Source of the DNA: Climacium dendroides
Taxonomy: Eukaryota; Streptophyta; Bryopsida; Hypnales; Climaciaceae
Reading direction: 5' to 3'
Assembly (NCBI GenBank): GCA_950106755.1
Contig: CATNNA010000008.1
Coordinates: 124,001-188,000 of the forward strand
DNA: 64,000 nucleotides
In this document: positions 23,446 through 34,822 of the stretch, one piece after another
How the letters are laid out: each line of letters starts with the position of its first letter
How positions within the stretch are numbered: the first letter of the stretch is position 1
The notes under the pieces: model-generated
Told to the model about the DNA's origin: nothing
Database searches by the model: none
The model's input: the letters and a program-made list of their open reading frames with translations, nothing else
Made by a program: the position numbers and the translations under genes

Positions 23446-26400
23446 ATGGCTTCTAATGACTATCAGAAGACAGAGATGGAATTGCGTCGAGATGCTAGAA
23501 TAGTGGAGCTAGCTGCTGCCATACAGCCAATTGAAGAAGCAGCAAAGGAATTGTAAGAGACTCTCTAGAAATTGGAACTTTGAGTTCGCTATAGTCTTCT
23601 TGTACTCCTATGAGACTATCCTCTCTGTGGAAATTTTGTTGTGAATCAAGTTAATCGACGCATTCTCAGAACTCGGTCCTCGTTTGTATTTGAACTAGGA
23701 AAAAATGATCGAGCTACACCTTTCCCAATATACGTTGTCATCCGGTTGCTATTAATGGTCATAATGTCCAGATCCTGATTACTTTTTGCATTTGTTTGGA
23801 AAGGACTAACAGGAATAAAATAATGCTCTGCATTAGTAGGTGGTTAAGTTATTGAAATTACACAGTAGTTGTAGTGTACTTGTCATGTACTTGCAATGTA
23901 GGTCCCAATTCGTAGATGCAAAATAGTTGTAATGAAGTTGAAAATTAGTGACAATGCAATTACAAATTAGGCCCATTCTAGTTGCTTTGTAATTGTAGTG
24001 TATTTGAAAAGTAGTTGCAACTTAGTGTTCCAGCTGAAGTGTTATTGTAGTATTGGAAATTTCCTGCAGTTTCATTGACAAGTGTATTTGTGCTTTGCAT
24101 TTTTTGCTAATGAAATTGCTAGTTTATTTGCAGTGGAGCTTCTATTTCAAAGCGGAAGCGTACGAAGGACCGTGAAGTTCAACTTCAGCCGTTGCCTACT
24201 CATAAGAGTAGAAGAGTCGACAACAAAGCCACAGAGGCTATCAATGTAGGTGCAAGCCACGAAGATGACATGTCCACTTCAGAGGAGACCAACACATCTA
24301 ACTCTTACATCAATGAAGATGGTGAGTTTTGATGAATTTTATAGATATGAATTTCCTTTCAAGATAATAAAAGGTTATATGGAAATTGACTTTGATTTCT
24401 ATATTTATTCTAAATTCAAACAATACTAATGGTATTATACTCTTGTCTTGTAGGGAACAAAGCCAACGAATGCGAAGATGATGGTGAGGAAGCCTTGAGT
24501 AACAGGAAGAAATGTGCAAGACTTGTGAATCCTACGCTTCCTTGTGGTCAGGGTAGAAGACAACCAGTGCCACAACCGGAGCGGGCTGTGGTTGAATCCG
24601 AGGTTGCTAGGGTTCCTTCACAATCAACTCCATGCAAAGGGCAGTCAGATAGTATGGGGCGTTCTACTAGGCGCCAATTGCAGAAAGAGTATGAGAAGAA
24701 ATCAAAAGCTAGAAGTGACATTGGAAGAAACCAAGTGTAGTGCATGTGAATTTGAATGGAGAGATTAATACATCTTCTTCCGGGAAGAGTGCTTGGGATC
24801 AAAGTATGAGGGCCTTTGCCCCTTTGATCCTTGATGTGAGCGTCATTGACTGGAGTGAACACAAGCCCCACACTTTACAGAAGTTGAGGGACACCATGGA
24901 TAATGAGTTCGAATATTTGGGAAATCCCCTTAACAACATGGGTTTTCGGAACGCAGTGCAAAGTTTTTTGAAGAATGAGAGGCATAAGTTGAAGAAATTA
25001 TGTGTTCCAGGAAAAGATGACGATTGTCCAGTGCGTATTCACCCTAGCCAATGGAAGCGGTTGAAGGAATACTGGAGTAGAGGTGATCAAGTGAAGAAAT
25101 CTGAGATGATGACCAATGCCCGGAGAAAAGTGCAGAATGTTTCTAAACGTAGGCGGCGAGGGAAGGCAGGGGAAGAATATGATGTGGTCAGCCTTTTTTC
25201 ATGCAAATTGTTGACTTTGATAGTATTTGTGCAATTGAATTTGTTAATGTTTTGTATCATCTTTCCAAATCATTTTAACAAAATAAAGAAATGTTGGCCT
25301 TCTATCAGACAAAAGGGAGTGATGGAAGTCCTAGCCTCACTGACATTGCAGAAGGATTGCAAGCTTCAGGGTCATCGGTAAGTAGGCTTCATCATTAGAG
25401 TTCGTTTTTTTTTGTGAGTAGGAATCTCATAGAAGTTGTAGAGTACTCATTAAAATGTTGTTCATAAGTTACAATCTAAAAATATGTTATCGTAGTCATG
25501 CACAAGTCATAAAAGTTGTAAACAATAGTTAAGTGTTAAGTGTAGTACTTGAAGTTCAATAGCACTTGCATAGAAGTCGCATAATAATCTTACCTTATAT
25601 GAACATGTTAAATTATTTTTTTGTGTTTGTGTGTGAAACACAAGTGGTATCTTCTTCACTCCATGCAAAAGTGATGGCTTTGGAACAAAGACTTGATGAA
25701 TTTCAAGACTTTCGAGTTGATGTTTTGGCAAGTACAGATCGAAATATCAAGGCTGTTGAAGGGATGCAGTTAGCGTTGTTGAAATTTTTAAAGCAAACAA
25801 CATCAGATCCTGTTGTCATTGCCAATTCAGTGGATCCTGTTGTAGCTGCCAACCTAGTAGACCCTATTGTAGCTATTGGAGAGATCAACGTTGTTGATCC
25901 ATATGACTTTGCTTGTATAGAGCCTACTCACCCAACAGGAGAAGAGATAAATGCGACTACTGATCTAGATGAGTTAATAGTGAACTCTACCTTGGAGCTT
26001 GGAGAAGGTGAACAGACCACTAAAGAGATTGTTGGAATGGAAGAACACGATAGTCCACAACGAAAAGTGAGAGATGTTGAAGGCACCACTGATGCTGAAG
26101 TTGACTTAGTGATACTGAATAGTAATACCGCCATTAATGAAGTCCCGGAGAATCTTGTCAATGAAGGTTCCATCTCTTCACGGCTAAGAAGAGGGAAGGA
26201 TCAAGAGGTGAGAGAGAAAAGCATAAGACAAGTGATTTGAATTTGAAAAGACTACTATGAATTCTTTTGTGCTTGTAATTTTTGTGGATGCACTGACTGT
26301 GATTGTGATATGTAGTTGCAGAAGCCTGCAGCGAAGAAGGAAATCTTAAGGATGAAGATGCAACCTACACGACGTCGAAATGTGGAATCTCCAAAAAAAT

Positions 26401-26854
26401 ACAAAGTGAGTAACACATGTATAGAACTTTCACAATGTCCTTTTCTAGATGGTTTTTTTCTATCATTACAAATTTTTTTCTGTACTATTTCTTAAGAATA
26501 TTTTTGATTTCTTCTTATGTGGTGCAGTTTGTAATAGGACAACGAGTCTCACTTTTGAATCCTTCAGCCCCACAACAAATAGTAGCATCAGGAACTATCA
26601 CGAGTGTAGGTGGTGGTGTAGGCCCTCAAATGTACCATGGACAACCTATTCCGGATAGGTGGTATAGGCTTGACGTTGCTCATGCACCAGGGGTTTTGGT
26701 TGATCTAATGCATCCTAATCCTAATGGAGATGAATATAAATTGAAAGATGTGGTGGGTGCAAATACAATCTGGGAAGAACAGTACGTAGCAGTCATTGCT
26801 AGTGTTGTTGGTTTAATTCCTTCAGACTGCAAAGGGAAGGTTGGCGGCAAATAG
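23446..26854 (+). CDS. CACTA-A accessory transposase gene (Transposase_24 plus TNP1/En-Spm domain), frame-disrupted
   Basis: Exon-like blocks: 23446-23552, 24134-24321, 24454 to about 25187, about 25289-25378, about 25645-26208, 26322-26405 and 26528-26854. The N-terminus has basic patches (ISKRKRTKDRE). The central part (LDVSVIDWSEHKPHTLQKL, GNPLNNMGFRNAVQSF, HPSQWKRLKEYW) matches the Ptta/En/Spm Transposase_24 family. A coiled-coil-like segment follows (KVMALEQRLDEFQDFRVDV). The C-terminal 110 residues (FVIGQRVSLLNPSAPQQIVA, GANTIWEEQYVAVI) match the TNP1/En/Spm Transposase_23 fold. The frame changes near 24735 (stop TAG at 24738-24740, resuming two bases over), either an unrecognised intron or a frameshift. 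Such proteins bind subterminal repeats and regulate or assist transposition. Confidence 0.82.
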
Positions 26855-27159
26855 GGATCATGATCAATGATGTATTTGAAAGAAATTGAACCATTTACGA
26901 ATGTTGTTTGCAGCATGTGCACACTGTGTATGCCGATGGTTTATAACTATTTCATGTAGTTGTTTTGTTTTGTAAAAAATGGCAGTATTGTAAGCCACAT
27001 CTAATTTTTAGCATTGTTATAGTTAGTTACATGAGTGTTGCAAGACTTGCAAACAAATTAAAATAAGATGTATAAGGGTAATTTTTGAGTTCTATAGAAG
27101 AAGTGTAAGGCTGTTGTATGCGTTGCAGAGATTTTGAGAAGACTACCATAGATAGAAGT

Positions 27160-28460
27160 TGCAAGTTAGTGACAATGTAGTCGCAAATAAGTTACAATGT
27201 AGTCGCAAATAATAGTTGCACACAAGTTGCTTTCCAATTGTACGGAAGTTGCACAGAAGTTGCATTCTAGTTGCACAGAAGTTGCATTCTAGTTGCACAG
27301 AAGTTGCATTCTAGTTGCACAGAAGTTGCATTCCAGTAGCAGAGAAGTTGCATTTCAGTTGTTCATAAGTTACAATCCAGTAGTACAGAAGTTGCATTCC
27401 AGTTGCATAGAAGTTGCAATCCAGTAGCGCAGGAGTTGCATTCCAGTTGCAAAAACGTTGCAAATAAGTTGCATTCTAGTTTGATATGAGTTGCAAGCAA
27501 GTTCCAATCCAATTCAATAAGAGTTGCAGAAAAGTTGCATTCCAGTGGCATAGAAGTTGGAAATAAGTTGCATTCTAATTGCACAGAAGTTGGAAAGAAG
27601 TTGCATGCAGTAGCATAAAAGTTGGAATTCAGTTGCATTCTAGTAAGTTGCATCCTAGTTGCACAAAAGTTGGAAATAAGTTGCATTCTAGTTGTACAAG
27701 AGTTGCATAAAAGTAAGAAAGAAGTTGCATTCTAGTTAGTTGTACAAGAGTTGCAAACAAAGTTGGGAAGAAGTTACATTCTAGTTGTACAGGAGTTGCA
27801 ATGAAAGTTGGACATAAGTTGCATTGTAGTTGTACAAGAGTTGCAAATTAGTTGCACTTCAGTTGCACAGAAGCTGGAAAATAAGTCGCATTGTAGTTGA
27901 AAATTAGTTGCCCAAAAGTGGCAAATGAATTCCATTATAGTTGAATAGGAGTTGCAAATGAGTTGCATTTTAGTTACACAGAAGTTAGAAATAAATCGCA
28001 TTTCAGTTGGAAATAAGTTGCGCAGAGGTTGCAAACGAATTGCATTATAGTTGAAAAGGAGTTACAAATGAGTTGCTTTCTAGTTGCACTGAAGTTTCAT
28101 TCTAGTTGAACAAGAGTTGCAAATAAGTTGCATTGAAGTTGCATTCTACTTGCACGGGAGTTGCAAACTCGTCGCATTTTAGTTGCACAGGAGTTGCAAG
28201 TGAGTTGCAATCCAGTTCTCCGAAAGTTAGGAATAGGTTGCATTTTAGTTACACAAGAGTTGGAACATAGGAGTGCAAATAATTACATTCCAGTTGCATT
28301 CTAGTTGTATTCCAGTTGCAAATAAGTTGCATTTCAGTTGCACTAAAGTTTCAAACAAGTTGCATTCTAGTTGCACAGAAGTTCAAATGAAGTTGTATAG
28401 CAGTGGCATTGAAGTTATAGATGAATTACAATCAAGTCGCATACAAGTTGAAAACAAGTC
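27160..28460. repeat. CACTA-A subterminal repeat array
   Basis: About 1.3 kb is built of irregular copies of AGTTGCATTCTAGTTGCACAG and shorter variants (AAGTTGCA, TAGTTGCAC, GAGTTGCAAA). Tight periodic copies (22-23 bp) lie at 27250-27340 and looser ones after. The start-less reverse frames across it are a by-product of the repeats. This is the usual place and form of CACTA subterminal protein-binding sites. Confidence 0.88.
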
Positions 28461-28559
28461 AGAAGTGAGTGAAATGTAGTTACGTGGCAGTGAATACCAC
28501 ATCAGCAACCACGTCACAGCAGTTCATCGACGAAGTTCTCCATTGCCTATCGAATGACA

Positions 28560-28702
28560 AACATCCTTGCGACTGCAGTGCAACTCATGCGACTTGTCCA
28601 CTGCGACTACGGACTCCAGAATATCACCAAGTCGCAAATGTCCGATACGATTGCAAACCAGTCGCAAAACGCAGTCGCAAAACCCTGCTTTTTCTTCTAG
28701 TG
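28560..28702. repeat. CACTA-A right terminal region
   Basis: GTCGCAAA-type words recur and the element ends TTTTTCTTCTAGTG at 28702. The following CTT would be one copy of a 3-bp target duplication. Its reverse complement (CACTAGAAGAAAAAGCAGGG) resembles the start of the MITE at 49367. Confidence 0.8.
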
Positions 28703-29349
28703 CTTGGCTCTTATGAATGTGAACTTGATTCACAAACCGGGTAAAGAAAATGTGGTGTCCGATACCTTTAGCCGAAAGGATGAGTTCAAACCAAGTTCTA
28801 CTCAAATACTAAGGTTAATGTATGAGGGAGAAAATAACTTAGCTAGGAGAATAAGGGAGGCTTATATGAAAGACCTAGAGGCTCAAAAGTTCTTAAGTGA
28901 TTTGAGGGTTGGCAAGAAAGTGAAGGGGATTTGATTACACCAAGGCCTAATCAAATTCAAGCAAGGTAGGGGGTATGTCCCCAAGGGCAAGTTGAGATTG
29001 CAAGTTTTGAAAGAGGGTTGGGTTACTTAAGCCTTTGCCCATTTCAAATGGTTCATGGGAATGTATTTCCATGGACTTCATCACTAGTTTACCGGAGTTA
29101 CAAGGGTTTGATGCCATCTTTGTGGTGGTTGATTGGTTTAGCAAGTTGGTTAGGATGGCGCCAACAACAGCAGTGGCAACTGCATTCCAAACAGCTACAC
29201 TCTTTTCCAACACTTGGTGGAGGCACAGTGGGTTGCCTAGAGTGATTGTCTTTGATAGAGATCCTAAATTCACAAGTGCATTTTGGAGACACTTGTTTAG
29301 AAAAATGAAGACCAAGCTTTCATTTAACATGGCATTTCATCCTCAAAAA
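28703..29349 (+). pseudogene. Ty3/gypsy pol remnant (RNase H end and integrase core)
   Basis: The first block reads NLIHKPGKENVVSDTFSRKD, the end of gypsy RNase H. A stop at 28932-28934 follows. After LRLQVLKEG the frame jumps directly to LKPLPISNGSWECISMDFI, so the HHCC zinc-finger part of integrase is missing. The catalytic core continues (FDAIFVVVDWFSKLV, then GLPRVIVFDRDPKFTSAFW with the second Asp) and breaks off at FHPQ. CACTA-A inserted at its left edge, and the sequence changes at about 29350. Confidence 0.85.
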
Positions 29350-29769
29350 CGTAATATTCATTAAAATGAGAGTATTCCACCGAAATGAGAGGTACAGAAG
29401 TCTAATTTCATTCAAAAATGGAGAAGAGAATTCCTTAAACAATATTCAAATCATACAAGAATTAAAATCAGATGAACACAAGTAGGAATCAAATATCATA
29501 ACCACAAGGTAAACTTTCATATTGACCTTTCACTTGTACAACACGAGTTGTTCCATACATCTCCAACTATGCTTGAGTAAGGCTAGTGACACTATATTAC
29601 AGGCAACGAACTATAAAGGCCAGTAATGTAGTTCATTACATTGCACTGTGTACACTGTAAAAGCTACAAGTGTGATTCACTCGAGCGTTGAGTTGTTTTG
29701 TAATATGAACATTGAGCTTTCATGAAGCATGAATGTATGACTCTACACTATGAACAAGTACTATACGTG
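29350..29769. other. Boundary region between gypsy remnant and the palindrome locus
   Basis: AT-rich; no gene is supported. The start of the unit that carries the leftward gene at 29770-36250 probably lies here, but no terminal repeat was recognised. Confidence 0.4.
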
Positions 29770-30204
29770 TCATTTACTCTTGAGCTCCACGATTGCCTTT
29801 GTCATTTTCGGCCTGTCATTGTACTTTATTTGTAATCCATGAGCTTGGAAAGCCCTCAAACTTCCTTGAACATCTAAGGAAGGATCCACGTCCTCACCAT
29901 ATAGTTTCCGCTGTGTTGTTCTATCGCAAGGTGAGGACGACATCGGTGTAGCAAAAACATCGCTAGACTTCATGGGCAATGGAGAACATGATTTTAGACG
30001 ATGTGGAGCTGAACCCGGGGGACTATCCACCACCCCATCATCAACGGGCTTTAGGGAGAAGTCTATTGTCGAATTTGCAGTGGCAGCCGAACACATGAAG
30101 TTTCCTGTACTCAGAATTAGATTTTGCCCGTAGTCGGAGAATGAGTCAACTGATGCAGTGCACGGAAGACTGGTGTGTTGAACAGGAGAGGGCGACGTTC
30201 CCAA
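29770..30204 (-). pseudogene. Possible last exon of the leftward ParB/methylase/FCP1-like locus
   Basis: A 140-codon open frame follows a TTCTTAG acceptor and ends at a TAA. It is Ser/Pro-rich (DGVVDSPPGSAP, KSCSPLPMKSSDVFATPMSS) with a conserved-looking end (GLQIKYNDRPKMTKAIVELK). No family is recognised. It lies on the same strand as, and downstream of, the FCP1-like exon; the joining donor is not identified. Confidence 0.4.
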
Positions 30205-30647
30205 ATTCTAAGAAAAGAAAGAGATTAGAACAATTCAAACAAAAATTGTAACTGTAATTACATTTACAAGTAAACTCCAATAACAAATATGCAGTTTAGG
30301 AAGTCCTGGCCATCAAATGAGGTCGACCTGACCTAAACTAGAGGAAGAAGAAAATACAGAAAGGTATTCATGAAAAAAATATATTATAGAAATTACGTAT
30401 ATCTCTAACAATACATGCGAATGCACGAGCCATTAAGGTCCAAGCGAGTTGAAGTTCACTAGGAACTCAGAGAACAATGCACATGCCATTCAAGATGACT
30501 CAACCTGAACTAAAGCAATAATTAAACTACCCTCTCGTAACGCCGATTAGACGATGACACAGTCACTACATCAACGTGGTTGATGAACAACAATAAAATG
30601 CAGTGCGCTATCGGTACGCTGAAGACACTTTGACTGCATTCATAAGA

Positions 30648-31795
30648 CTATTTGTACATGCCATGATTTCTCTCGTCATACAACATCTTCCACCCAATCT
30701 TCCCCGCACTACTCTTGCGAAATGATTTCAACCCTTCATCTCGAGCTACGTGAAGTCGCTTGAGCCAAGGCAAAAAGGACCATGTCCAAATATGAGTCCT
30801 TGGGGCCGTTACCCTTGGGAGACCAACTGATGGGGAGAACGACGTTCTCTGACTTGTTCATGAAGTGCTTCATAGGACTATCATCAACTATGATAGTATT
30901 CTCTCAAAGAAATTGCCCATTGAAATTATTAAACAAGGTGTTCGCGTCCTTCACGAACAGGTCCTTGGTAGTGCCTGGCTCCCTAAATGTGACTATCCGG
31001 CCTTGTTCCTCACACTTGAGCGTCGTGCAAGAATCCTGCCCAAGTATAATGCGGGGCTTATCCAGACCGACAAAAAGATAATCGACGATTTTTTGAACAG
31101 TAAACTTCTTCATTGAGCTCCAAATAGAAACGTGTGCTATCAATCCTAGCTCACAAAGAAAATGAGCGCAATTCGGGCGGACAAAGACCGCCTTCGGTCC
31201 CACAATCGCAGGAATCGTGGCGGAGTGCGATTGGTCTGCATTCCCGACGTGCACAGCCCACCCCTTGTACTTGGCGTCTTCATAGACACACAAGACTCCA
31301 TTCAAGTCAAGGACAACATTCAGCCACTTCTCGGCGACGGTCACCCTGGACGTCAATGGAATCTCAACATCCTTCAACGTATCTCCACGTTCAGATGGGG
31401 GAACCGATCCCTGCTATCAAACAGACAAATGTGCAGCCAGTTACTACGCTGCACTGACGCATTTTGAAACTCAGGGAAAAAGGCAAAATCCAAACGTCGC
31501 AGACTATGAATACAGAGGTACCTATTAGCGCAGAGATCAAGGACGCATGGGCACGAGGTTACCTTTTCCCGCAAAGACAACGTCGGTCCAACAGGGTCTG
31601 GCATTTCAATCTCCAGAAGCTGAGCGTCGGGAATAGAGACGTCATCATCTAAGTGCATGGACTTAGATTCAGATGCACCTCTACTTGTAGCTTCCATATT
31701 GCCACAACCAAATGGTGGACATTGTACATGCTGTACAGGAGCAATAGATTTCGGAAGATCATTCGGTCCAGTTGAGATAGCCATCAGAGGAGGTT
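30648..31795 (-). pseudogene. FCP1-like (NIF, HAD-superfamily) phosphatase domain, decayed
   Basis: Two blocks join in phase: 31795-31563 and 31410 to about 30648. The second begins GSVPPSERGDTLKDVEIPL and contains NVVLDLNGVLCV (HAD motif I in its plant FCP1-like DLNGxL form), VFVRPNCAHFLCEL, VSIWSSMKK and TIIVDDSPMKHF (motif IV). An in-frame TGA (30904-30906) lies just before the DDSP motif. One extra T in a run near 30775 shifts the end (PWLKRLHVARDEGLKSF is one frame over). FCP1-like enzymes dephosphorylate phosphoserine, classically on the RNA polymerase II tail. It may be the C-terminal part of the gene at 31978-36250 or a separate gene. Confidence 0.65.
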
Positions 31796-32911
31796 CTGCA
31801 ATTTAGGAAGGGCCAGACAAATAAGACTTAAAATTTTTACTGAAAATCCATATAATTGATTAATAAAATTGAGTACAAAAAAGTCATCATCTTACATGAA
31901 GATATAGATTAGCCAAAAAATTGTTTTCTATCAAAAAGTTTTGTCTCCCACACTAAAGGCCTCTATCTAAGTACAACCTATGACACAAATCATGCATGCA
32001 TTCCGATCATCATCAATGGTGATGGCAGGATCTGCGGGCATCTTCGGACTAGACTCCAAGGTCTCTGAGGACCTGCCACCATCAAGTGGAGGTGTAGGGG
32101 TCGAGGGGTACTCCTCAGTAGAAGGAGCTGGAGGATCTGCGGAACTTGCAAGAGGAGTGAGAGAGACAGAAGGCACCCCAGTCAATCGTGGAGTGGTGGA
32201 TATTAAGCTTGAGGTTCCACTCATCGTTGGTCTTGCTGGTGCTCCCTAAAGCAAAAGCTTCTGGTCAACCTGAGACGGTTGTACGGATGCTAGAGGCATG
32301 GCCCTACCAAAACTGTTGATAATGGCCTCGAGTTTGGAGTCGTTCTTTTGTGACATAGCCACTATAAACTGTCACAACTCCGCCATCTCCCTAGCCTGCC
32401 TGTCAAACATCATCTGATCCAGTTCCCGCCTCCTCTTCAACTTTGCAATTTTTGCATCATAGTCGTCGTCGACTTGTGATCTTGCCCTCTTTCGCTTCTT
32501 CCTGGAGGCAGGAGACGGCATGGTAGAGGTGTCAGGTGGTTGACTCGACGATGCTGATGATCCCCGGATGCTTTGAGAGCGGATCATTGGAGGGGTGCTC
32601 CGATCCTTGGGAACGTCGTAGTCGTCGTCGTCATCATCGACTGCCCCATCGCTGTCGGAGGACTCACACAATATGATTGCAGATGACCTCCAACCGGATG
32701 GCGTGCTTGCCTCTCCAGTTGCCTTCTCCTTGCGCTTTGATGACGACGGCGTGCTTGACCCCGATGGTCAGCGCGGGAATTTGCCCTCATCAACAAAATA
32801 TCCCTCTGGAAGAAAATCGTTCTTATCCAGTTTCTTTGCAATGGTTGCAATTTCAGTCCACTGGTCAAACTCCTCCGAGTCCCCCACAGCAAATACATTA
32901 ACCCCATTCAT

Positions 32912-33239
32912 CTACAAAGTCACACACAGCGTCATCAGACTACGATAGTATAAAAATTCCCTAACAAGGATACAATGGCATTTCAAGTAATGTCAGCAGT
33001 AGGTTGTGTTAGGTCGACCCAATCTGAAGCTGAGGCTTTGGCACTCAATGCCACCGGACAGGTTGAGCTGACCTGCAGAACAACTCACTCCAGCCAATGC
33101 TACATGTTAGGTCGACTCAACCTGACTTCTATCACCTTATATTTACAAGATCGAAATACATTTTCATTTTATTCAGGTCGAATCGACCTTAACCATAGCC
33201 AAAACATGACATTGTGGAATTAATTGCGTTCAGGCTTAC
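32912..33239. repeat. Palindromic GGTCGA...ACCT motifs in an intron
   Basis: Four imperfect palindromes lie in this intron: TTAGGTCGACCCAATCTGA (about 33008), ACAGGTTGAGCTGACCTG (33059), TTAGGTCGACTCAACCTGA (33107) and TTCAGGTCGAATCGACCTTAA (33173). They are variants of the motif upstream of the gene at 36308-37410. Confidence 0.75.
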
Positions 33240-34592
33240 CATTGCAACAAATGTGAACTTCGACCCACCAAAGAATGACATTACGCTTTGTCCAGGAGCG
33301 CAAAATTTCCTCACGAGATTGAGGAAAAACTCCATCTGTAGCTCAGTATTGTTAATCCTAAACTCTAGCTCGTTGTAAGCCCCTGGCCTCGTGAATGTTT
33401 CAGTGTTGGGAGCATCATAGGAAGACCTCATCTTCACCATCCTAGCGTTGCTTGGGCTCTACAGAATGGTCAGATAAATTGGTTCCACCGCCTTCTTGCT
33501 TCGTGCAGACAAGTCACCGATACGCTCATTGGGTGAGGGAATGTAGTTAGAAAAACTCATGGAGTACTCCTTCAACGCGAGATTGCTGTCTATGAAGTGG
33601 AGTGCCTGCGTTTGCTCGGTGAGGTCGAAACAAATGAGCACCCACACCAGAATGTCCTCAAGAAGGGGTTGACCCTTTTCTTGGAAGGACTCGACAACTG
33701 CTGCGAAGTATGGATCGGTTGGCGTACACTTAGACTTTGACACGACATTTGGGGTGTAACGTAGGTCCCACACTTCAAGCTTGATGTCCTTCACGTTCTC
33801 TACAGTGAGCACGCCTCTAGGCCAATCCTGGTGCGTCTTATACATAATGTCATATGGACGATAGTATGAAGTGGATTTTGGGGGCACAAAGTTGTTTCTC
33901 TGCTGTAGGAAGACCCAGAAGAACTCAGCCGTGTACATTGACATCTCCTCAGCGCTCTTCCCCTTTGCTCTTGACTGCTTCGCCTCCATCCAGTATTCGT
34001 TCTCTAGTTGTTCTAGCAGCACGTTCATGGTCGCACTCGTGAAGTTCCGACTTCGTTTGAACTCCCTCCATTTCTCGTGGTTCAGCTCGTTCAAGGAGGT
34101 CATGAGCCCGAGGCTTGCGTCTAGGGCATGGAGCTCCATCTTCACCTTGTGCTTGCGCTTCCTTCTCTCCACCCACTCTTTAGCAGTGTAGCAGCTCTCC
34201 TGTACAGCAGAGAGAAGCTTGATTGTGACCTTCAAGTACTCCTTATTCTTGCTTCCTAGATTCTGATGCAGAATATGTTCGGCCAGCTTCGACAAGTCAT
34301 TGAAGGAAAGGTTTCCGAGCACTTTGAAAAACTCATGCGTCAGATTCCTTTGCTTGGGCTTCCAAGTGGCCTTCTCGTTGTACTTCAGTCTAGTATTGGG
34401 GTATATCAACTCCCCATGCGCAGCACTAGAGATGACCTCGCTCCACAGGTTGTACACGTCGTCCGGAGGTGTGATTATCTTCAGCTCGTTTCGGATCTCA
34501 AGCTTCTCCTTGGTGTCCTTGCCTTTCGCAGTCTTCTGGGCCTTTAGTACATCTAGTAGAGCGAACCGCTTGTATATTGCCAATGAAAATTC

Positions 34593-34822
34593 CTGCAATG
34601 CAATTTTGTATGTCACGGTCAATTTGGAGCTCTCTATTCAACTCGGACCGACCTAAACTACACATTTCATTCTGAACGTCAAATGCACCTTTGACGTTCT
34701 ACTTACTTCGAATTCTTCATTCATTATCACATGAAGAGTATCAAAACATCACCTATTGTGGCTGGAACACTAGGTGGCAGACGACATTCATAGATCAGGT
34801 TGACTCAACCTGAATCTCTTAC
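34593..34822. repeat. Palindromic motifs in a second intron
   Basis: The intron contains ATCAGGTTGACTCAACCTGAAT (about 34794-34815), an almost perfect palindrome, and a half-decayed copy ACTCGGACCGACCTAAAC (about 34642). Confidence 0.7.

Larger units (their letters stand above)
1..28702. mobile_element. CACTA-A: large En/Spm-type DNA transposon (right part; left end outside window)
   Basis: Seen: a leftward TNP2-type transposase (92-3360), a rightward Transposase_24/TNP1-type gene (23446-26854), a subterminal repeat array (27160-28460) and a right end TTTTTCTTCTAGTG at 28689-28702, the inverted form of the CACTA start. The same terminal family (CACTAGAAGAAAAA) occurs in the MITE at 49367. 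The DNA after 28702 is gypsy RNase H sequence, so the element sits in a retrotransposon. The divergent gene layout matches CACTA-B nested inside it. Inference: the 20 kb between the two transposon genes is captured host DNA plus CACTA-B. The left terminal repeat and target duplication cannot be seen, so the span is an interpretation. Confidence 0.65.

Noticed and set aside
27160..28460. CRISPR-like array
   Set aside because: Units are irregular and degenerate without unique spacers, and lie just inside a CACTA terminus in a eukaryotic genome.
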